Notes: generated by a model from the letters alone, not told the origin. DNA of 64,000 nucleotides from Fluviicola sp. (GCA_029866325.1 JARWZO010000007.1:60493-124492), one strand, 5' to 3'. Counted from the stretch's first letter, positions 22,623-31,724 are shown. Made by a program: numbers and translations.

Positions 22623-23491
22623 CAACTCAACAACTTTTAGGTCTAAAAATAGGCGGTGTTCCCGAACATTTTAACCTTCCGTGGCGGTTGGCGATTGAAG
22701 AAGGAAAAATGCGTGATATCGGTTTAGATCTTCATTGGAGTGATATGGGTGGCGGAACCGGACAAATGATTCGTGGATTGGAAACAGGTTCTATCGACGT
22801 TGCTGTGTTGCTCACCGAAGGTATTACCAAAGCCATCCTGCAAGGATTGGACGCAGCGATTTTGCAAGTCTACGTGGTTTCACCGCTTTCGTGGGGAATT
22901 CACGTTCCATTCGATTCGACCATTGTCAAAAATGCCGATTTGGAAAATCAAACATTCGCCATTTCCCGCGAGGGCTCGGGTTCACATTTGATGGCTTATG
23001 TAATGGCAGACAATGAAGGCTGGAACTTAGATCAGCTGAAATTTAACGTGATTGGCGATGTTTACGGCGGATTGTGGGCCTTGAAACACAACGAAGCTCA
23101 AGCCTTTTTGTGGGAGAAATACACCACTTTTCCGTTTGTGGAACAGCAAAAATGTCGCTGGATCGGCGATGTGGTAACGCCTTGGCCGTGTTTTGTGATT
23201 GCGGTACGTAATGAAATCGCTCATAAGCACAAAGACATACTAAAACAAATGTGTACGGTTGTCAATGAAAAAGCATTGGAAATCAAACAGAGCAACGATA
23301 CTGTCGAAATAATTAGCTGGCGTTACAACCTGCGATCTGACCAAGTAGGCAAATGGCTCGATCAAACCGACTGGAACTACAAAGGCATCGAATATCCGTT
23401 GGCATTTGAGAAAACCATTCAATATTTATTGAAGTTGGGATTGTTGACAGCAGAGGAAGCTGAGAATTGGCGAGAGAAACTCTTTGTTTAG
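22619..23491 (+). CDS. Substrate-binding-like protein (NMT1/ThiY-type periplasmic binding fold), no signal peptide
   Basis: The sequence follows the type II binding-protein layout: LKIGGVPEHFNLPWRLAIEE near the start, then GGGTGQMIRGLETGSIDVAVLLTEG (about 43-67) as in NMT1/ThiY-type ligand binders. The second lobe has ISREGSGSHLMAYVM (about 117-131). There is no signal peptide or lipobox, so it should remain in the cytoplasm, unlike normal ABC binding proteins. Its start codon lies inside the ABC exporter stop (ATGA overlap), so the two are translationally coupled. The ligand is unknown, and exporters do not normally need a binding protein. Confidence 0.82.
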   Translation: MTTQQLLGLKIGGVPEHFNLPWRLAIEEGKMRDIGLDLHWSDMGGGTGQMIRGLETGSIDVAVLLTEGITKAILQGLDAAILQVYVVSPLSWGIHVPFDSTIVKNADLENQTFAISREGSGSHLMAYVMADNEGWNLDQLKFNVIGDVYGGLWALKHNEAQAFLWEKYTTFPFVEQQKCRWIGDVVTPWPCFVIAVRNEIAHKHKDILKQMCTVVNEKALEIKQSNDTVEIISWRYNLRSDQVGKWLDQTDWNYKGIEYPLAFEKTIQYLLKLGLLTAEEAENWREKLFV

Positions 23492-23641
23492 AGATGTTTG
23501 ATGTTGAATTTTTGATGTTTGATGGGACTTGACGCAAAAATCAAAGCCTCGGAAGGCAGTATCAAATTGTTGTAAGAAGGTAAAGCTATAATTAAGAGGA
23601 GTGCCTAACCATCAAAAATCCATCATCAAAAATCAACCATC

Positions 23642-23959
23642 TTATTGGTTTTCCCAACGTTCCTGATCCTCCCAATTGTATTCACCTTGTCTGCGTTTTT
23701 TACGCATCATTTTTTTCTGAGCCTTTTCGTTGCGTTTCACACTTTTACGGGCAGACTTACTTTGAAGTTTCCAATACGCCTTTTTGGCTTTTTTGAGTTC
23801 GCGTTTCGACGCCTTGGCTTCTTTTTTGTGTTTTTTGGCCAATTGTTTTTCGGCTTCCTCAACGGTAGCAGGTGTGCCTGCCGGCCCGGTACTTCTACAC
23901 GCTGTAGAATTTAACACCACACACAATAGAAATAGATGAAAAAACGTTCTTATCTTCAT
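23642..23959 (-). CDS. Small lysine-rich lipoprotein
   Basis: The signal peptide ends in a lipobox, LNSTAC, with Cys21 as the likely lipidation site. The remaining 84 residues are almost entirely lysine, arginine, glutamate and alanine (for example KKHKKEAKASKRELKKAKKA), which should form one long charged helix. It ends WEDQERWENQ. Highly basic small lipoproteins of this kind occur in Bacteroidota without known function; binding to the envelope or a polyanion is a guess. It is transcribed divergently from the next lipoprotein gene at 23977, with only 17 bases between the starts. Confidence 0.72.
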   Translation of the reverse strand: MKIRTFFHLFLLCVVLNSTACRSTGPAGTPATVEEAEKQLAKKHKKEAKASKRELKKAKKAYWKLQSKSARKSVKRNEKAQKKMMRKKRRQGEYNWEDQERWENQ

Positions 23960-23976
23960 AGTCTTAAAACTCGCTT

Positions 23977-24408
23977 ATGCGTTTGGTGAAATTACAAATC
24001 TTTTTTGTGTTACTCTTTCTTGTTTCGGCTTCGTGTAAGAAGAACAAGAATCACCCCATTGCGAGTATTCCGTTCGACATTACCATCGACCTTACCCTTC
24101 CGTCATACACCGATCTCAACGGAGCAGGAGGCTGGGCTTATGTAAACGGAGGCATTAAGGGAATTATTGTTTACCGTCAATCGTATGATGTTTTTGTGGC
24201 CTTCGAGCGACAATCGCCTGAAGACCCGGATAATGCCTGTAGCAGTGGCTTGATTCCGAATCCTGATAATTTCCTTCAATTAGACGATCCGTGCTCGAAC
24301 GCGCAATTTTCGCTTTACGACGGTTCTCCGATCAAAGACTCTGAATGGGGATTGCGTCAGTATCAGGTTATTTGGAACGGAAGTAATCTTTTGCGGATTT
24401 ATAACTGA
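23977..24408 (+). CDS. Lipoprotein with Rieske-like fold lacking the iron-sulfur ligands
   Basis: The signal peptide ends in the lipobox VSASC (Cys20). The mature protein has the strand order seen in Bacteroidota Rieske-fold lipoproteins: WAYVNGGIKGIIVYRQSYDVFVAFE, then the two-loop region, then FSLYDGSPIKDSEWGLRQY and a final strand ending RIYN. In true Rieske proteins the loops carry CxH and CxxH. Here the first loop reads FERQSPE and the second DPCSNAQF, so no histidine ligands remain and only isolated cysteines are present. It is probably a non-redox descendant. Function unknown. Confidence 0.68.
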   Translation: MRLVKLQIFFVLLFLVSASCKKNKNHPIASIPFDITIDLTLPSYTDLNGAGGWAYVNGGIKGIIVYRQSYDVFVAFERQSPEDPDNACSSGLIPNPDNFLQLDDPCSNAQFSLYDGSPIKDSEWGLRQYQVIWNGSNLLRIYN

Positions 24409-24468
24409 CCTTAACTTCTAGAAACATTCTTGATGGTATTTATTAGGTCCGTTTTTGGCTCGTAAAAA

Positions 24469-24531
24469 CGTTCGTAATATTGCAAATTGGCATATCAAAT
24501 AAATGGTCGTGAATTCGCAAAATTACGAACG
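24469..24531. repeat. Imperfect inverted repeat between the lipoprotein and GT22-like genes
   Basis: CGTTCGTAATATTGC (24469-24483) pairs 14 of 15 with 24517-24531, with a 33-base spacer. It lies in the 220-base gap after the 23977 gene and the convergent GT22-like gene. No T-tract follows the stem. Nothing else is seen in this gap. Confidence 0.6.
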
Positions 24532-24629
24532 GTTATTGCGGTCTGAATGTCAATCAATCTAACGCCTCCATACATCAATTTTCCAATAGACGAATAAGCT
24601 TTGCTACGCATAACAAACGATTCAACCAA

Positions 24630-26114
24630 TTATTGATGCGTTCGCCAAATTTCTACGTACGAATTGGAATTGCGCGGATTGATACGGTGCAACGTCTTGT
24701 CAATGAAACTTGGTTCTATTTCTTTTTCCTTGGTCATTTTAGGATATATGCGCTTGAATTCTTTGATGCGTTTATCCAGGTTTTCTTCCCCGAAAAAGAA
24801 CACAATATCATGAGGATGAATCAAGTATGTATCCAAGGAAGTCGTATCTTCTTTAGTACGCTCATCAAACTGAAACTTCCAGCCTCCTGCGTAGAAAAAC
24901 GGCATCATCTCGGGCTTGGTTTCACCAGAAGCTTCAATGAGAATATGTTCGTTTCCTTTCGAATGTCCGTAAAGCGCATACATAGTATTCAACCGCGATT
25001 TTTTGGAAGTTGTAGTTGAAATCAACATGATCATCGGGATATTCAACACCCAAAAAGCGATCCAGGAAATACGCCAGAACTTGTTCCAAAACACTCGCTG
25101 ACGCAATTCACGTATACCCAAAAATGCCAACACAATCACCAAAGGAAGAATCGTTAAAATGAAACGTTCCTGTCTATTGGGAAAAATAGAATGAAATAGT
25201 AAAAACAAAAATGTCGGCAAGAAAATGATCATGTGTTTTTTGGCCGATTTGAAGTATCCGATAAGCGCCAAAATTCCCAATGGAAATAACAAAATTCCAA
25301 ACAACACATAGAAATACATGAAGTAGTTGCTATTGGTCATGTATCCTACTCCTTCGTTCATGTTGTAGATTACGTAGGCTGTAAACTCTGCAAACGGATA
25401 ACCCCAGATACAGTAATCCACCAATCCCTGCGTCAATAAGAATGTAAGAATTGTTCCGGCACTAAAGAGCAGGAGTTTTTTCCATTCCCATTTAATGAGG
25501 AACCAAATACCCATTCCCACTGCGTAGATAGCAATTTGATAGCGAAGTGAAATGGCCACGCCCAATAAAATTCCGGCGTAAAAAAACGTACTTTTTTTCG
25601 TGTCTCGAATGGTGAGCCAAACAGCCCAAACCAAGAACGGCATGCTCACTACTTCGACCAGATTTCTTACAGAAAGGAATGGCATTGCCCACAACATAGC
25701 GAGCATCCAACCGGCTAAAACAGCTGTTTTTTTATCGGAAAGTTTTTCGGTGATTTTGTAACCGTACTTGATCACTAACAGCGAAAACAAGGCATGGATC
25801 AATCGGTTGATGAGCATGAGCATTTTCGGGTCGGCAATTCCGATCATTTTCAGAAAGCCCAATAACAGAAAATTGAAACCAACATAGGTGAAACTGTGTC
25901 CTTCGGGCATTCCGGTATTGTCGGGAGTCCAGGGCAACCAGTGGTTGTAATCTTGTCCATCGACCCAAGAACCTGCTGCTTCGATTACCAAATAATGATC
26001 GTCGTGCATCCCATAACCTTCTGAAAAAAAGGCGGCTACAAGCCTTGCTATTAACCCGAAAAAGAGGATTGTTTTCAGCGAGGAAAAGTCGATTTGACGG
26101 AGACGAGCAATCAT
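24630..26114 (-). CDS. GT22-like (ALG/PIG mannosyltransferase-type) integral membrane glycosyltransferase
   Basis: The 494-residue protein has about ten to twelve hydrophobic helices. The first loop carries GYGMHDDHYLVIEAAGSW (about 33-50), equivalent to the H-[PE]-D-E motif of GT22 enzymes. A later loop has SIFPNRQERFILTILP (about 308-323), matching the HKEeRF motif. These GT-C enzymes use polyprenyl-phosphate sugars on the outer side of the membrane. The GT22 assignment is by motif, and the donor and acceptor are unknown. It stands alone on the minus strand, with a TAGTTTTG promoter-like box 31 bases upstream. Confidence 0.8.
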   Translation of the reverse strand: MIARLRQIDFSSLKTILFFGLIARLVAAFFSEGYGMHDDHYLVIEAAGSWVDGQDYNHWLPWTPDNTGMPEGHSFTYVGFNFLLLGFLKMIGIADPKMLMLINRLIHALFSLLVIKYGYKITEKLSDKKTAVLAGWMLAMLWAMPFLSVRNLVEVVSMPFLVWAVWLTIRDTKKSTFFYAGILLGVAISLRYQIAIYAVGMGIWFLIKWEWKKLLLFSAGTILTFLLTQGLVDYCIWGYPFAEFTAYVIYNMNEGVGYMTNSNYFMYFYVLFGILLFPLGILALIGYFKSAKKHMIIFLPTFLFLLFHSIFPNRQERFILTILPLVIVLAFLGIRELRQRVFWNKFWRISWIAFWVLNIPMIMLISTTTSKKSRLNTMYALYGHSKGNEHILIEASGETKPEMMPFFYAGGWKFQFDERTKEDTTSLDTYLIHPHDIVFFFGEENLDKRIKEFKRIYPKMTKEKEIEPSFIDKTLHRINPRNSNSYVEIWRTHQ

Positions 26115-26144
26115 TAATTGTATGTGTTAATTACAAAACCGGTA

Positions 26145-26152
26145 CAAAACTA
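26145..26152 (-). promoter_or_regulatory. Bacteroidota -7 box for the GT22-like gene
   Basis: On the minus strand this reads TAGTTTTG, an exact TAnnTTTG, about 31 bases before the ATG at 26114. No good -33 TTTG is visible. Confidence 0.4.
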
Positions 26153-26264
26153 TCACAAAAATGCGGTATGCTTTTGATTTGGTGTTAAATCTGTGTTTTC
26201 CAACCAAAATTTAGTGCTGTATGGTTAACGGCTAGCCAACACAAAAACCTGTGGGAGACAAAAA

Positions 26265-26291
26265 AAAGCCACCCGGAATCCGAATGGCTTT
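26265..26291 (-). terminator. Rho-independent terminator of ahcY
   Basis: The minus strand pairs AAAGCCA with TGGCTTT around a CCG-rich loop and then runs into a T-tract of eight (26268-26261). It begins about 24 bases after the ahcY stop codon. Confidence 0.8.
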
Positions 26292-26314
26292 CATATTAGT
26301 GATGGAAATTATTC

Positions 26315-27628
26315 TTAGTAACGGTAAGCATCCGATTTGTAAGGACCTTGTACGGTTACACCAATGTAAGCTGCTTGATCTTCTGAAAGAGTTTCCAATT
26401 CCACACCGATTTTCGCCAAGTGTAAACGAGCTACTTTTTCATCCAAATGTTTTGGCAAAACGTAAACATCGTTTTCGTAGTTTGCGCTGTTTTCCCACAA
26501 TTCCAATTGAGCCAATGTTTGGTTAGTGAATGAGTTTGACATTACAAACGACGGGTGACCGGTTGCACAACCTAAGTTTACCAAACGTCCTTCAGCCAAG
26601 ATGATCACATCATGACCGTTTACGTTGTATACATCAACTTGCGGTTTAACTGTGTTTTTGGAAGCACCGTGATTTGCATTCAACCAAGCCATATCGATTT
26701 CGTTGTCAAAGTGACCGATGTTACAAACGATTGCTTTGTCTTTCATGTTTTCGAAATGACGACCAACAACGATGTCTTTGTTTCCGGTAGTTGTAACGAT
26801 GATATCACCCATTCCAACAACGGTATCCAATTTTTTCACTTCAAATCCGTCCATTGCAGCTTGCAACGCACAAATCGGATCAATTTCGGTAACGATTACA
26901 CGCGCACCTGCACCTTTCAATGAAGCGGCAGAACCTTTACCAACATCTCCGTAACCGCAAACTACAGCTACTTTTCCGGCCATCATTACGTCAGTTGCAC
27001 GACGAATCGAGTCAACCAATGATTCTTTACAACCGTATTTGTTATCAAATTTCGATTTTGTAACCGAGTCGTTTACATTGATTGCCGGCATTACCAACGT
27101 TCCATTTTTCTTACGCTCGTACAAACGGTGAACGCCTGTAGTTGTTTCTTCGGAAAGACCTTTGATACCTGCAGTCAATTCAGGGAAACGGTCGAATACC
27201 ATATTGGTCAAATCACCACCGTCATCCAAAATCATGTTCAACGGCTCACCACCATCAAACGCAAAAATCGTTTGTTCGATACACCAGTCAAACTCTTCTT
27301 CATTCATTCCTTTCCAGGCATAAACAGGAATTCCTGCAGCAGCAATAGCAGCAGCAGCGTGATCTTGCGTGGAAAAGATATTACATGATGACCAAGAAAC
27401 CTGTGCACCAAGTTCAACCAATGTTTCGATCAAAACCGCCGTTTGAATCGTCATGTGTAAACATCCTGCGATGCGTGCACCTTTCAATGGTTTTGAAGCG
27501 CCATAGTCAGCTCGTAGTGACATCAAACCCGGCATTTCTGCCTCAGCCAAAACGATTTCTTTACGACCCCATTCTGCCAAGCTAATGTCAGCAACTTTGT
27601 AAGCCAATTTTTCTGTTGTGTTATTCAT
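26315..27628 (-). CDS. ahcY: Adenosylhomocysteinase
   Basis: The 437-residue product is clearly S-adenosylhomocysteine hydrolase: [12 protein letters not shown] near 57-68, then [20 protein letters not shown] (about 183-202) with the active-site Lys, Asp, Asn and Cys. The NAD site is [13 protein letters not shown] (about 219-231), and the C-terminus ends KSDAYRY as usual. It splits S-adenosylhomocysteine to adenosine and homocysteine, recycling the product of methylation reactions. It is monocistronic: a TATCTTTG box lies upstream and a terminator downstream. I looked for an SAH riboswitch in the short leader and saw none. Confidence 0.97.
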   Translation of the reverse strand: MNNTTEKLAYKVADISLAEWGRKEIVLAEAEMPGLMSLRADYGASKPLKGARIAGCLHMTIQTAVLIETLVELGAQVSWSSCNIFSTQDHAAAAIAAAGIPVYAWKGMNEEEFDWCIEQTIFAFDGGEPLNMILDDGGDLTNMVFDRFPELTAGIKGLSEETTTGVHRLYERKKNGTLVMPAINVNDSVTKSKFDNKYGCKESLVDSIRRATDVMMAGKVAVVCGYGDVGKGSAASLKGAGARVIVTEIDPICALQAAMDGFEVKKLDTVVGMGDIIVTTTGNKDIVVGRHFENMKDKAIVCNIGHFDNEIDMAWLNANHGASKNTVKPQVDVYNVNGHDVIILAEGRLVNLGCATGHPSFVMSNSFTNQTLAQLELWENSANYENDVYVLPKHLDEKVARLHLAKIGVELETLSEDQAAYIGVTVQGPYKSDAYRY

Positions 27629-27668
27629 ACGTCAATGATTGTTTGCTCTTTTACTTTTTTTCAGTCTG

Positions 27669-27676
27669 CAAAGATA
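27669..27676 (-). promoter_or_regulatory. Bacteroidota -7 box of the ahcY promoter
   Basis: On the minus strand this reads TATCTTTG, an exact TAnnTTTG, about 41 bases before the ahcY ATG. The -33 region is AT-rich without a clean TTTG. Confidence 0.5.
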
Positions 27677-27758
27677 AGGAACACCTTTGTGAATTAAAAA
27701 TTTAAAGTAGAACACCGGAAAAAGCGTTTTGTTCGCAGGAATCGAATTTCGGGAAGGA

Positions 27759-28325
27759 TCAACGAACCGTTTGTGACGAACGAGCAGCCGGAACCATCGA
27801 AAACAACAGCAACGCAATTACAAATACCAGCAACAAATAGACTTCGTTTCGGTTTTGCTTTGTCGGCTGTTTTACCACTTTTCCTGATTTGGATACACCG
27901 TTATCGTATCCGACAAACTTCGTGCTATCGATATCGTTTCTGAAAAAATATTCAGTGCTTACCACCAAACGTATGCTATCCAACGCATGTTTTTTAGAAA
28001 ACAACGGATGGAAATAAACCGTATCTCGCCCCGGGCGCCAGTTATCAGTAAGCACCTTCTCTTCACCCGGTTGCTGATAAAGCAAATAACGGGAGCACAC
28101 TTTTGTGACCATAATAGCAGATGTATCTGTGAGATAAATGACACTATCCAGCTCAGCTGTTTTTACATCCGGTTCGCGAAGTATCCCAAAATTGGAAGAG
28201 TTTCCATCGATTGACTTCACAAAAGAAGCGTCCGATCCGCTGTGACTTTTATGAAAAATCAGTTTGGTTTGGGAAAAGGCTGGACCGGCACAAACCAGTA
28301 ATAGTATTAAGAGGATTGTTTTCAT
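27759..28325 (-). CDS. Exported tail-anchored protein, paralogue A
   Basis: The signal peptide is MKTILLILLLVCAGPAFSQ, followed by about 130 soluble residues that start TKLIFHKSHSGSDASFVKS. A C-terminal transmembrane helix (YLLLVFVIALLLFSMVPAAR) then ends in a short basic tail. So the protein should be exported and held by its C-terminus. It is about 60-65% similar by eye to the next gene upstream (28362-28943), with nearly identical ends, so this is a recent tandem duplication. The central part is the most diverged. No family recognised. Confidence 0.75.
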   Translation of the reverse strand: MKTILLILLLVCAGPAFSQTKLIFHKSHSGSDASFVKSIDGNSSNFGILREPDVKTAELDSVIYLTDTSAIMVTKVCSRYLLYQQPGEEKVLTDNWRPGRDTVYFHPLFSKKHALDSIRLVVSTEYFFRNDIDSTKFVGYDNGVSKSGKVVKQPTKQNRNEVYLLLVFVIALLLFSMVPAARSSQTVR

Positions 28326-28361
28326 GTTGTTTTAGGGTAAAAAGAATTTTCAAGGGCAGGA

Positions 28362-28943
28362 TCAGCGTGCAGCCTTAGAAGAACGTGCAGCCGGAACCAT
28401 CGAAAACAACAACAAGGCGATCACAAATACCAACAGTAAATACACTTCGTTGCCATTTTTCTCAGCCGGTTGCTTTGCTACTTTTTGCGTCTCTGGAGCA
28501 ACATTGTCGTACCCAACAAATTGAGTGCTATCGATGTCATTTTTGAAATAGTATTCGCTTTTTATTGCGGTGCGAATGCTATCCAAGGCATGTTTCCGCG
28601 AAAAAAGCGGGTGATTGTAAACAGTATCGCGGCCTGCACGCCACAAACTCCCGCGATTTCGAGTAGTCATTTCTTGAGATGCTACAGGCGTATAAACTCC
28701 ATTTCGCAAACAATAGTCACTGGTCACCATTATGGCCGAGGTGTCTGTGAGATAGATCACACTATCCAGCATCGCACTCCTTACTTCCCGAATAGGCGCT
28801 TTCCCGAAATTGGAATCGTTACCATTGATTGACTTCATAAATGAAGAGCTTGATCCGCTGTGACTTTTATGAAAAATCAGTTTGGTTTGGGAAAAAGTTG
28901 TACCGGCGCAAAGTAGTAATAGTATTAAGAGGATTGTTTTCAT
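28362..28943 (-). CDS. Exported tail-anchored protein, paralogue B
   Basis: I chose the ATG at 28943, which begins the signal peptide MKTILLILLLLCAGTTFSQ; an in-frame start at 29000 would only add 19 residues that extend into the stop region of the next gene. The body opens TKLIFHKSHSGSSSSFMKS, as in paralogue A, and the protein ends with the same membrane helix and an SSKAAR tail. A small insertion around residues 80-100 distinguishes it from A. The 36-base gap to A and same strand point to cotranscription. Function unknown. Confidence 0.75.
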   Translation of the reverse strand: MKTILLILLLLCAGTTFSQTKLIFHKSHSGSSSSFMKSINGNDSNFGKAPIREVRSAMLDSVIYLTDTSAIMVTSDYCLRNGVYTPVASQEMTTRNRGSLWRAGRDTVYNHPLFSRKHALDSIRTAIKSEYYFKNDIDSTQFVGYDNVAPETQKVAKQPAEKNGNEVYLLLVFVIALLLFSMVPAARSSKAAR

Positions 28944-28992
28944 GTTGTTGTATTGTGAAAGGGAATACAACAAAGTGGAGGATTGGTTCAGT

Positions 28993-29943
28993 CTACTCAA
29001 ACAACTCCCACATTACCTTTCCTTTTCCGTAAGGAAGCGGGAAATGCAAAAGTTCAGCAATGGTGCTCGGAAGATCAATTTGCTCGTAAGGCGTTTGGAT
29101 AACAACATTTTTTTTAAAGTCGGGAGAAATAGCAAACAACTCAATGCGACGACAGCCACTGCAATTGTCGCCATGACTCACAAAACCATCTAAATGTCCG
29201 TTGCGGTGTCGGCCATGATCATTGGTTATGAAAAGTGTTGTTTGGTCTTTGTAGAACGGATCGCTTTGCAGGCGGTCCCAAATAATACCAACGTATTCAT
29301 CCGTTTTATTAATGGCTCTGATGTATCCCATTGAATCGGCTGCGTGGCCATAGGAATCAGGATCTTTGAGATTGATAAACAACAAATGTGGTTTTCTAGT
29401 ATCGAGGATATGTAAAATATGCTCCATGGTGATGGAGTCAGCGCGGTATCCTCCTGTTCCATTCGTATTTACGCCACAATCAAAATAAGGACGATTCAGG
29501 TTCTTGTAGCCGGGTTTCTGTGTATTTCCGAGTACATACAATTTGTCTTTGGAGGTCACAATGTATGCCTTGTAAGGTGGTTGATGTTTATATCGGATAA
29601 ACGATTGAAATATCCCCGGATAATGAGGTAATTGGCTTCCGTTATTCGCCAGTGGATCGTAAACTCCCGTACACAATGCGCAATGCCCAGGGTTGGTGAA
29701 TGTCACTCCGTTGTTAAAAAATTGTTCTACCATGAGTCCTTCGGACAACAGTCCATTTCTAACCGGAATGTTTTCTCTTCTGGATGAGCCCCAGGTTTCG
29801 GAATAACGAGGACCGTCGATAACGATCACCACCACATTCTTTGTCTTGTATACAGGTTCATTATCCACTTGTGGAATCTCATCCTTGCAAGCAACAAGTA
29901 GCAGTAACAATGTACCAATAAGGCTGTAATGAAACCAACTCAT
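28993..29943 (-). CDS. Alkaline-phosphatase-superfamily lipoprotein (phosphodiesterase/sulfatase-like)
   Basis: The ATG at 29943 starts a lipoprotein signal, MSWFHYSLIGTLLLLLVAC, with the lipobox LLVAC. Metal-site residues of the superfamily follow: VIVIDGPRYSET (first Asp), a catalytic Thr in TFTNPGHCALCTG, KDPDSYGHAADS (Asp and His), ITNDHGRHRNG (Asp and His), and FVSHGDN (His). This fits type I phosphodiesterase/nucleotide pyrophosphatase or sulfatase-like enzymes. It should sit on the outer face of a membrane; the substrate is unknown. A longer start at 29970 would put residues ahead of the signal and is less likely. Confidence 0.85.
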   Translation of the reverse strand: MSWFHYSLIGTLLLLLVACKDEIPQVDNEPVYKTKNVVVIVIDGPRYSETWGSSRRENIPVRNGLLSEGLMVEQFFNNGVTFTNPGHCALCTGVYDPLANNGSQLPHYPGIFQSFIRYKHQPPYKAYIVTSKDKLYVLGNTQKPGYKNLNRPYFDCGVNTNGTGGYRADSITMEHILHILDTRKPHLLFINLKDPDSYGHAADSMGYIRAINKTDEYVGIIWDRLQSDPFYKDQTTLFITNDHGRHRNGHLDGFVSHGDNCSGCRRIELFAISPDFKKNVVIQTPYEQIDLPSTIAELLHFPLPYGKGKVMWELFE

Positions 29944-30003
29944 AAAGTGCAATTTACAGAAAAAACACAATCTGACTACATAGAAGAATACTTAGCGCAA
30001 CTC

Positions 30004-30462
30004 CTAAACGCCGAATTGACTCAAATGATGATTGAGGTGTTTGTACAACATCACATTCCATTCGGTAATATTCAATTCTCCAAACGAATGCGATTCTTTC
30101 CCATCAAAATAAGCTTCACCCAACTCCTGTACTTTTCGGATATAATCTATCAACCGTTGTTTCTCTGCATCAAAGTCTTTGTCGCCGGTCATTAGAAATT
30201 GTGGTGCAGTTCTGCTGCTCTTAGGATAAGGAACTTCAGTCACTACTTTTTTCTTGACCAATCCTTTTAGAATAAGCCTCATGAACATTCCCGGCTTCGG
30301 GTGTTTATTATCAAAGATCATTTCATAAGTCACGTTGAGATGAGCCAGCATTTGCGGAGCATTCATTGTTCCCCACAAAGGTTGTGCGGTAGGTACCAAC
30401 AAGTCTATTCGCTGAATAACTTCTTCTGTTACTGATTTTGAAAAAATATTGGGAAGTGCCAT
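30004..30462 (-). CDS. DUF1569 (DinB-like fold) protein
   Basis: The 152-residue protein has a four-helix-bundle pattern with W-G-x-M-x-x-x-Q-M-L-x-H-L at about 30-43 (WGTMNAPQMLAHL) and KHLNHHLSQFGV at the end, giving three conserved histidine positions as in DUF1569/DinB-type folds. DinB-like proteins are often metal-dependent thiol-related enzymes, but DUF1569 has no established activity. It is monocistronic in appearance and lies between the phosphodiesterase-like lipoprotein and the T9SS cargo gene. Confidence 0.82.
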   Translation of the reverse strand: MALPNIFSKSVTEEVIQRIDLLVPTAQPLWGTMNAPQMLAHLNVTYEMIFDNKHPKPGMFMRLILKGLVKKKVVTEVPYPKSSRTAPQFLMTGDKDFDAEKQRLIDYIRKVQELGEAYFDGKESHSFGELNITEWNVMLYKHLNHHLSQFGV

Positions 30463-30589
30463 GGATTCTTTTTTGATTTAAAAGTAAGATCATTTGTGAA
30501 AATGATCAATTTTTCTGGAATAATTAACTCATTAAACACAGAAATCTCCCGCCAAATCAAGCTTTGAGCTTCTGTCCGCCCTTCTTCGT

Positions 30590-31507
30590 TTACAATCTCA
30601 CTACTCTTGTCATACCCACGCTGCCGTTTTCACCAACTATCCGAACAATATATACACCTGATTCTGCTGTGCTTAAATTCAATTTCACAATTCCTGCATC
30701 GCTATTAGATTCTTTAAAAGAACATTGATTGCCATAAATATCTACCATATCTAAGCGGTGAATTTCACCTAACATACCGGTTTCAATGACCATCGTAGCA
30801 TCGGTTGGATTGGGACTTGCAGTTAATAAAACAATATCCGGTTCTTCCGAAAGACCAACATTCAACTCACATGGCGCACCCAAGGAAGGATAATAAGTCG
30901 TATCGTTGATCGCAAAACATTCCAGCGAAGTTTCAAAAAATTCAAACGGCTGCATCGTTCCAATGAATCCCCAGTTGTGACCAACTCCTTCAATGATCTT
31001 ATTGATTTCAAATGATTGATTTTGCTGGGTGAAATGAAACACGTTCCGCACTTCGTTTCCGATTTGAATGGTTGTGATACTGTCAATGGTTACCTGATTA
31101 TCGTAATTGTTATACGAGAGTGGAAGTGTATCACCTACTTGCAAATCGAAATCATACAGTAATTTTTCCTCTGGATTGTCATAAATATATAGCTTCAACC
31201 CTTCCTGACGTACCAGTGCATACAAATGGTTAAACGTAGTTGGCGGTTGACAATTACTCCACGGATTGGGTGACGTAGGACCTTCCGTCTTAAGACCATG
31301 ACAGTTGATTTTTTTGTAGATCTGACCCGAAACAAGACTGTCACCCGTAATTTCACACACATATTGTTCAGTAAAATAACACTCTGCCGACATCGAAAGT
31401 CCGGTAGCGTTAATGCGCCATTGCGAACCCGGTTGCAGGTAATTTTGCCCATAAGTAGCAGGAATCAAGCCCAGAACAAGTAAAAGAATATAGAAAGTTC
31501 GTTTCAT
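30590..31507 (-). CDS. Secreted protein with C-terminal T9SS sorting domain
   Basis: The ATG at 31507 begins the signal peptide MKRTFYILLLVLGLIPATYGQ; upstream in-frame codons to 31675 do not look like a real N-terminus. The middle part is rich in strands without a recognised enzyme motif. The last 75 residues are a type A T9SS sorting domain: ASPNPTDATMVIE, then GEIHRLDMVDIYGNQ and a final strand ending TRVVRL. The protein should be exported by Sec and then passed over the outer membrane by the type IX system. The C-terminal domain would be cleaved or used for attachment. Function of the body is unknown. Confidence 0.83.
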   Translation of the reverse strand: MKRTFYILLLVLGLIPATYGQNYLQPGSQWRINATGLSMSAECYFTEQYVCEITGDSLVSGQIYKKINCHGLKTEGPTSPNPWSNCQPPTTFNHLYALVRQEGLKLYIYDNPEEKLLYDFDLQVGDTLPLSYNNYDNQVTIDSITTIQIGNEVRNVFHFTQQNQSFEINKIIEGVGHNWGFIGTMQPFEFFETSLECFAINDTTYYPSLGAPCELNVGLSEEPDIVLLTASPNPTDATMVIETGMLGEIHRLDMVDIYGNQCSFKESNSDAGIVKLNLSTAESGVYIVRIVGENGSVGMTRVVRL

Positions 31508-31567
31508 AAAGTCAGTTTTCACAATGGTGATGCGGATTAAAGCGAAAGGTTGCAATCGGCTGAACAG

Positions 31568-31597
31568 AAAAAATCCCCGTCTTTCAACGAGGATTTT
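31568..31597 (-). terminator. Terminator of the prohibitin-like lipoprotein gene
   Basis: On the minus strand AAATCCTCGT pairs with ACGGGGATTT (one G-T wobble) around the loop TGAAAG, followed by a T-run. The same hairpin sequence is reused at 32840-32870. Confidence 0.78.
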
Positions 31598-31724
31598 ACA
31601 ACCAATGAAAACAACTACAAACACCAAACTACTGGTGCGAATTGACAGGCAATTCATCAGACTGCCAATTTGCACTATTAACGAGATTTTGTTGAGGAAT
31701 TTTCATAACAAAAACTAGTTTCAG

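Noticed and set aside
27629..27700. SAH riboswitch in front of ahcY
   Set aside because: The leader between the promoter box and the ATG is about 40 bases, too short, and no characteristic pairing was seen.
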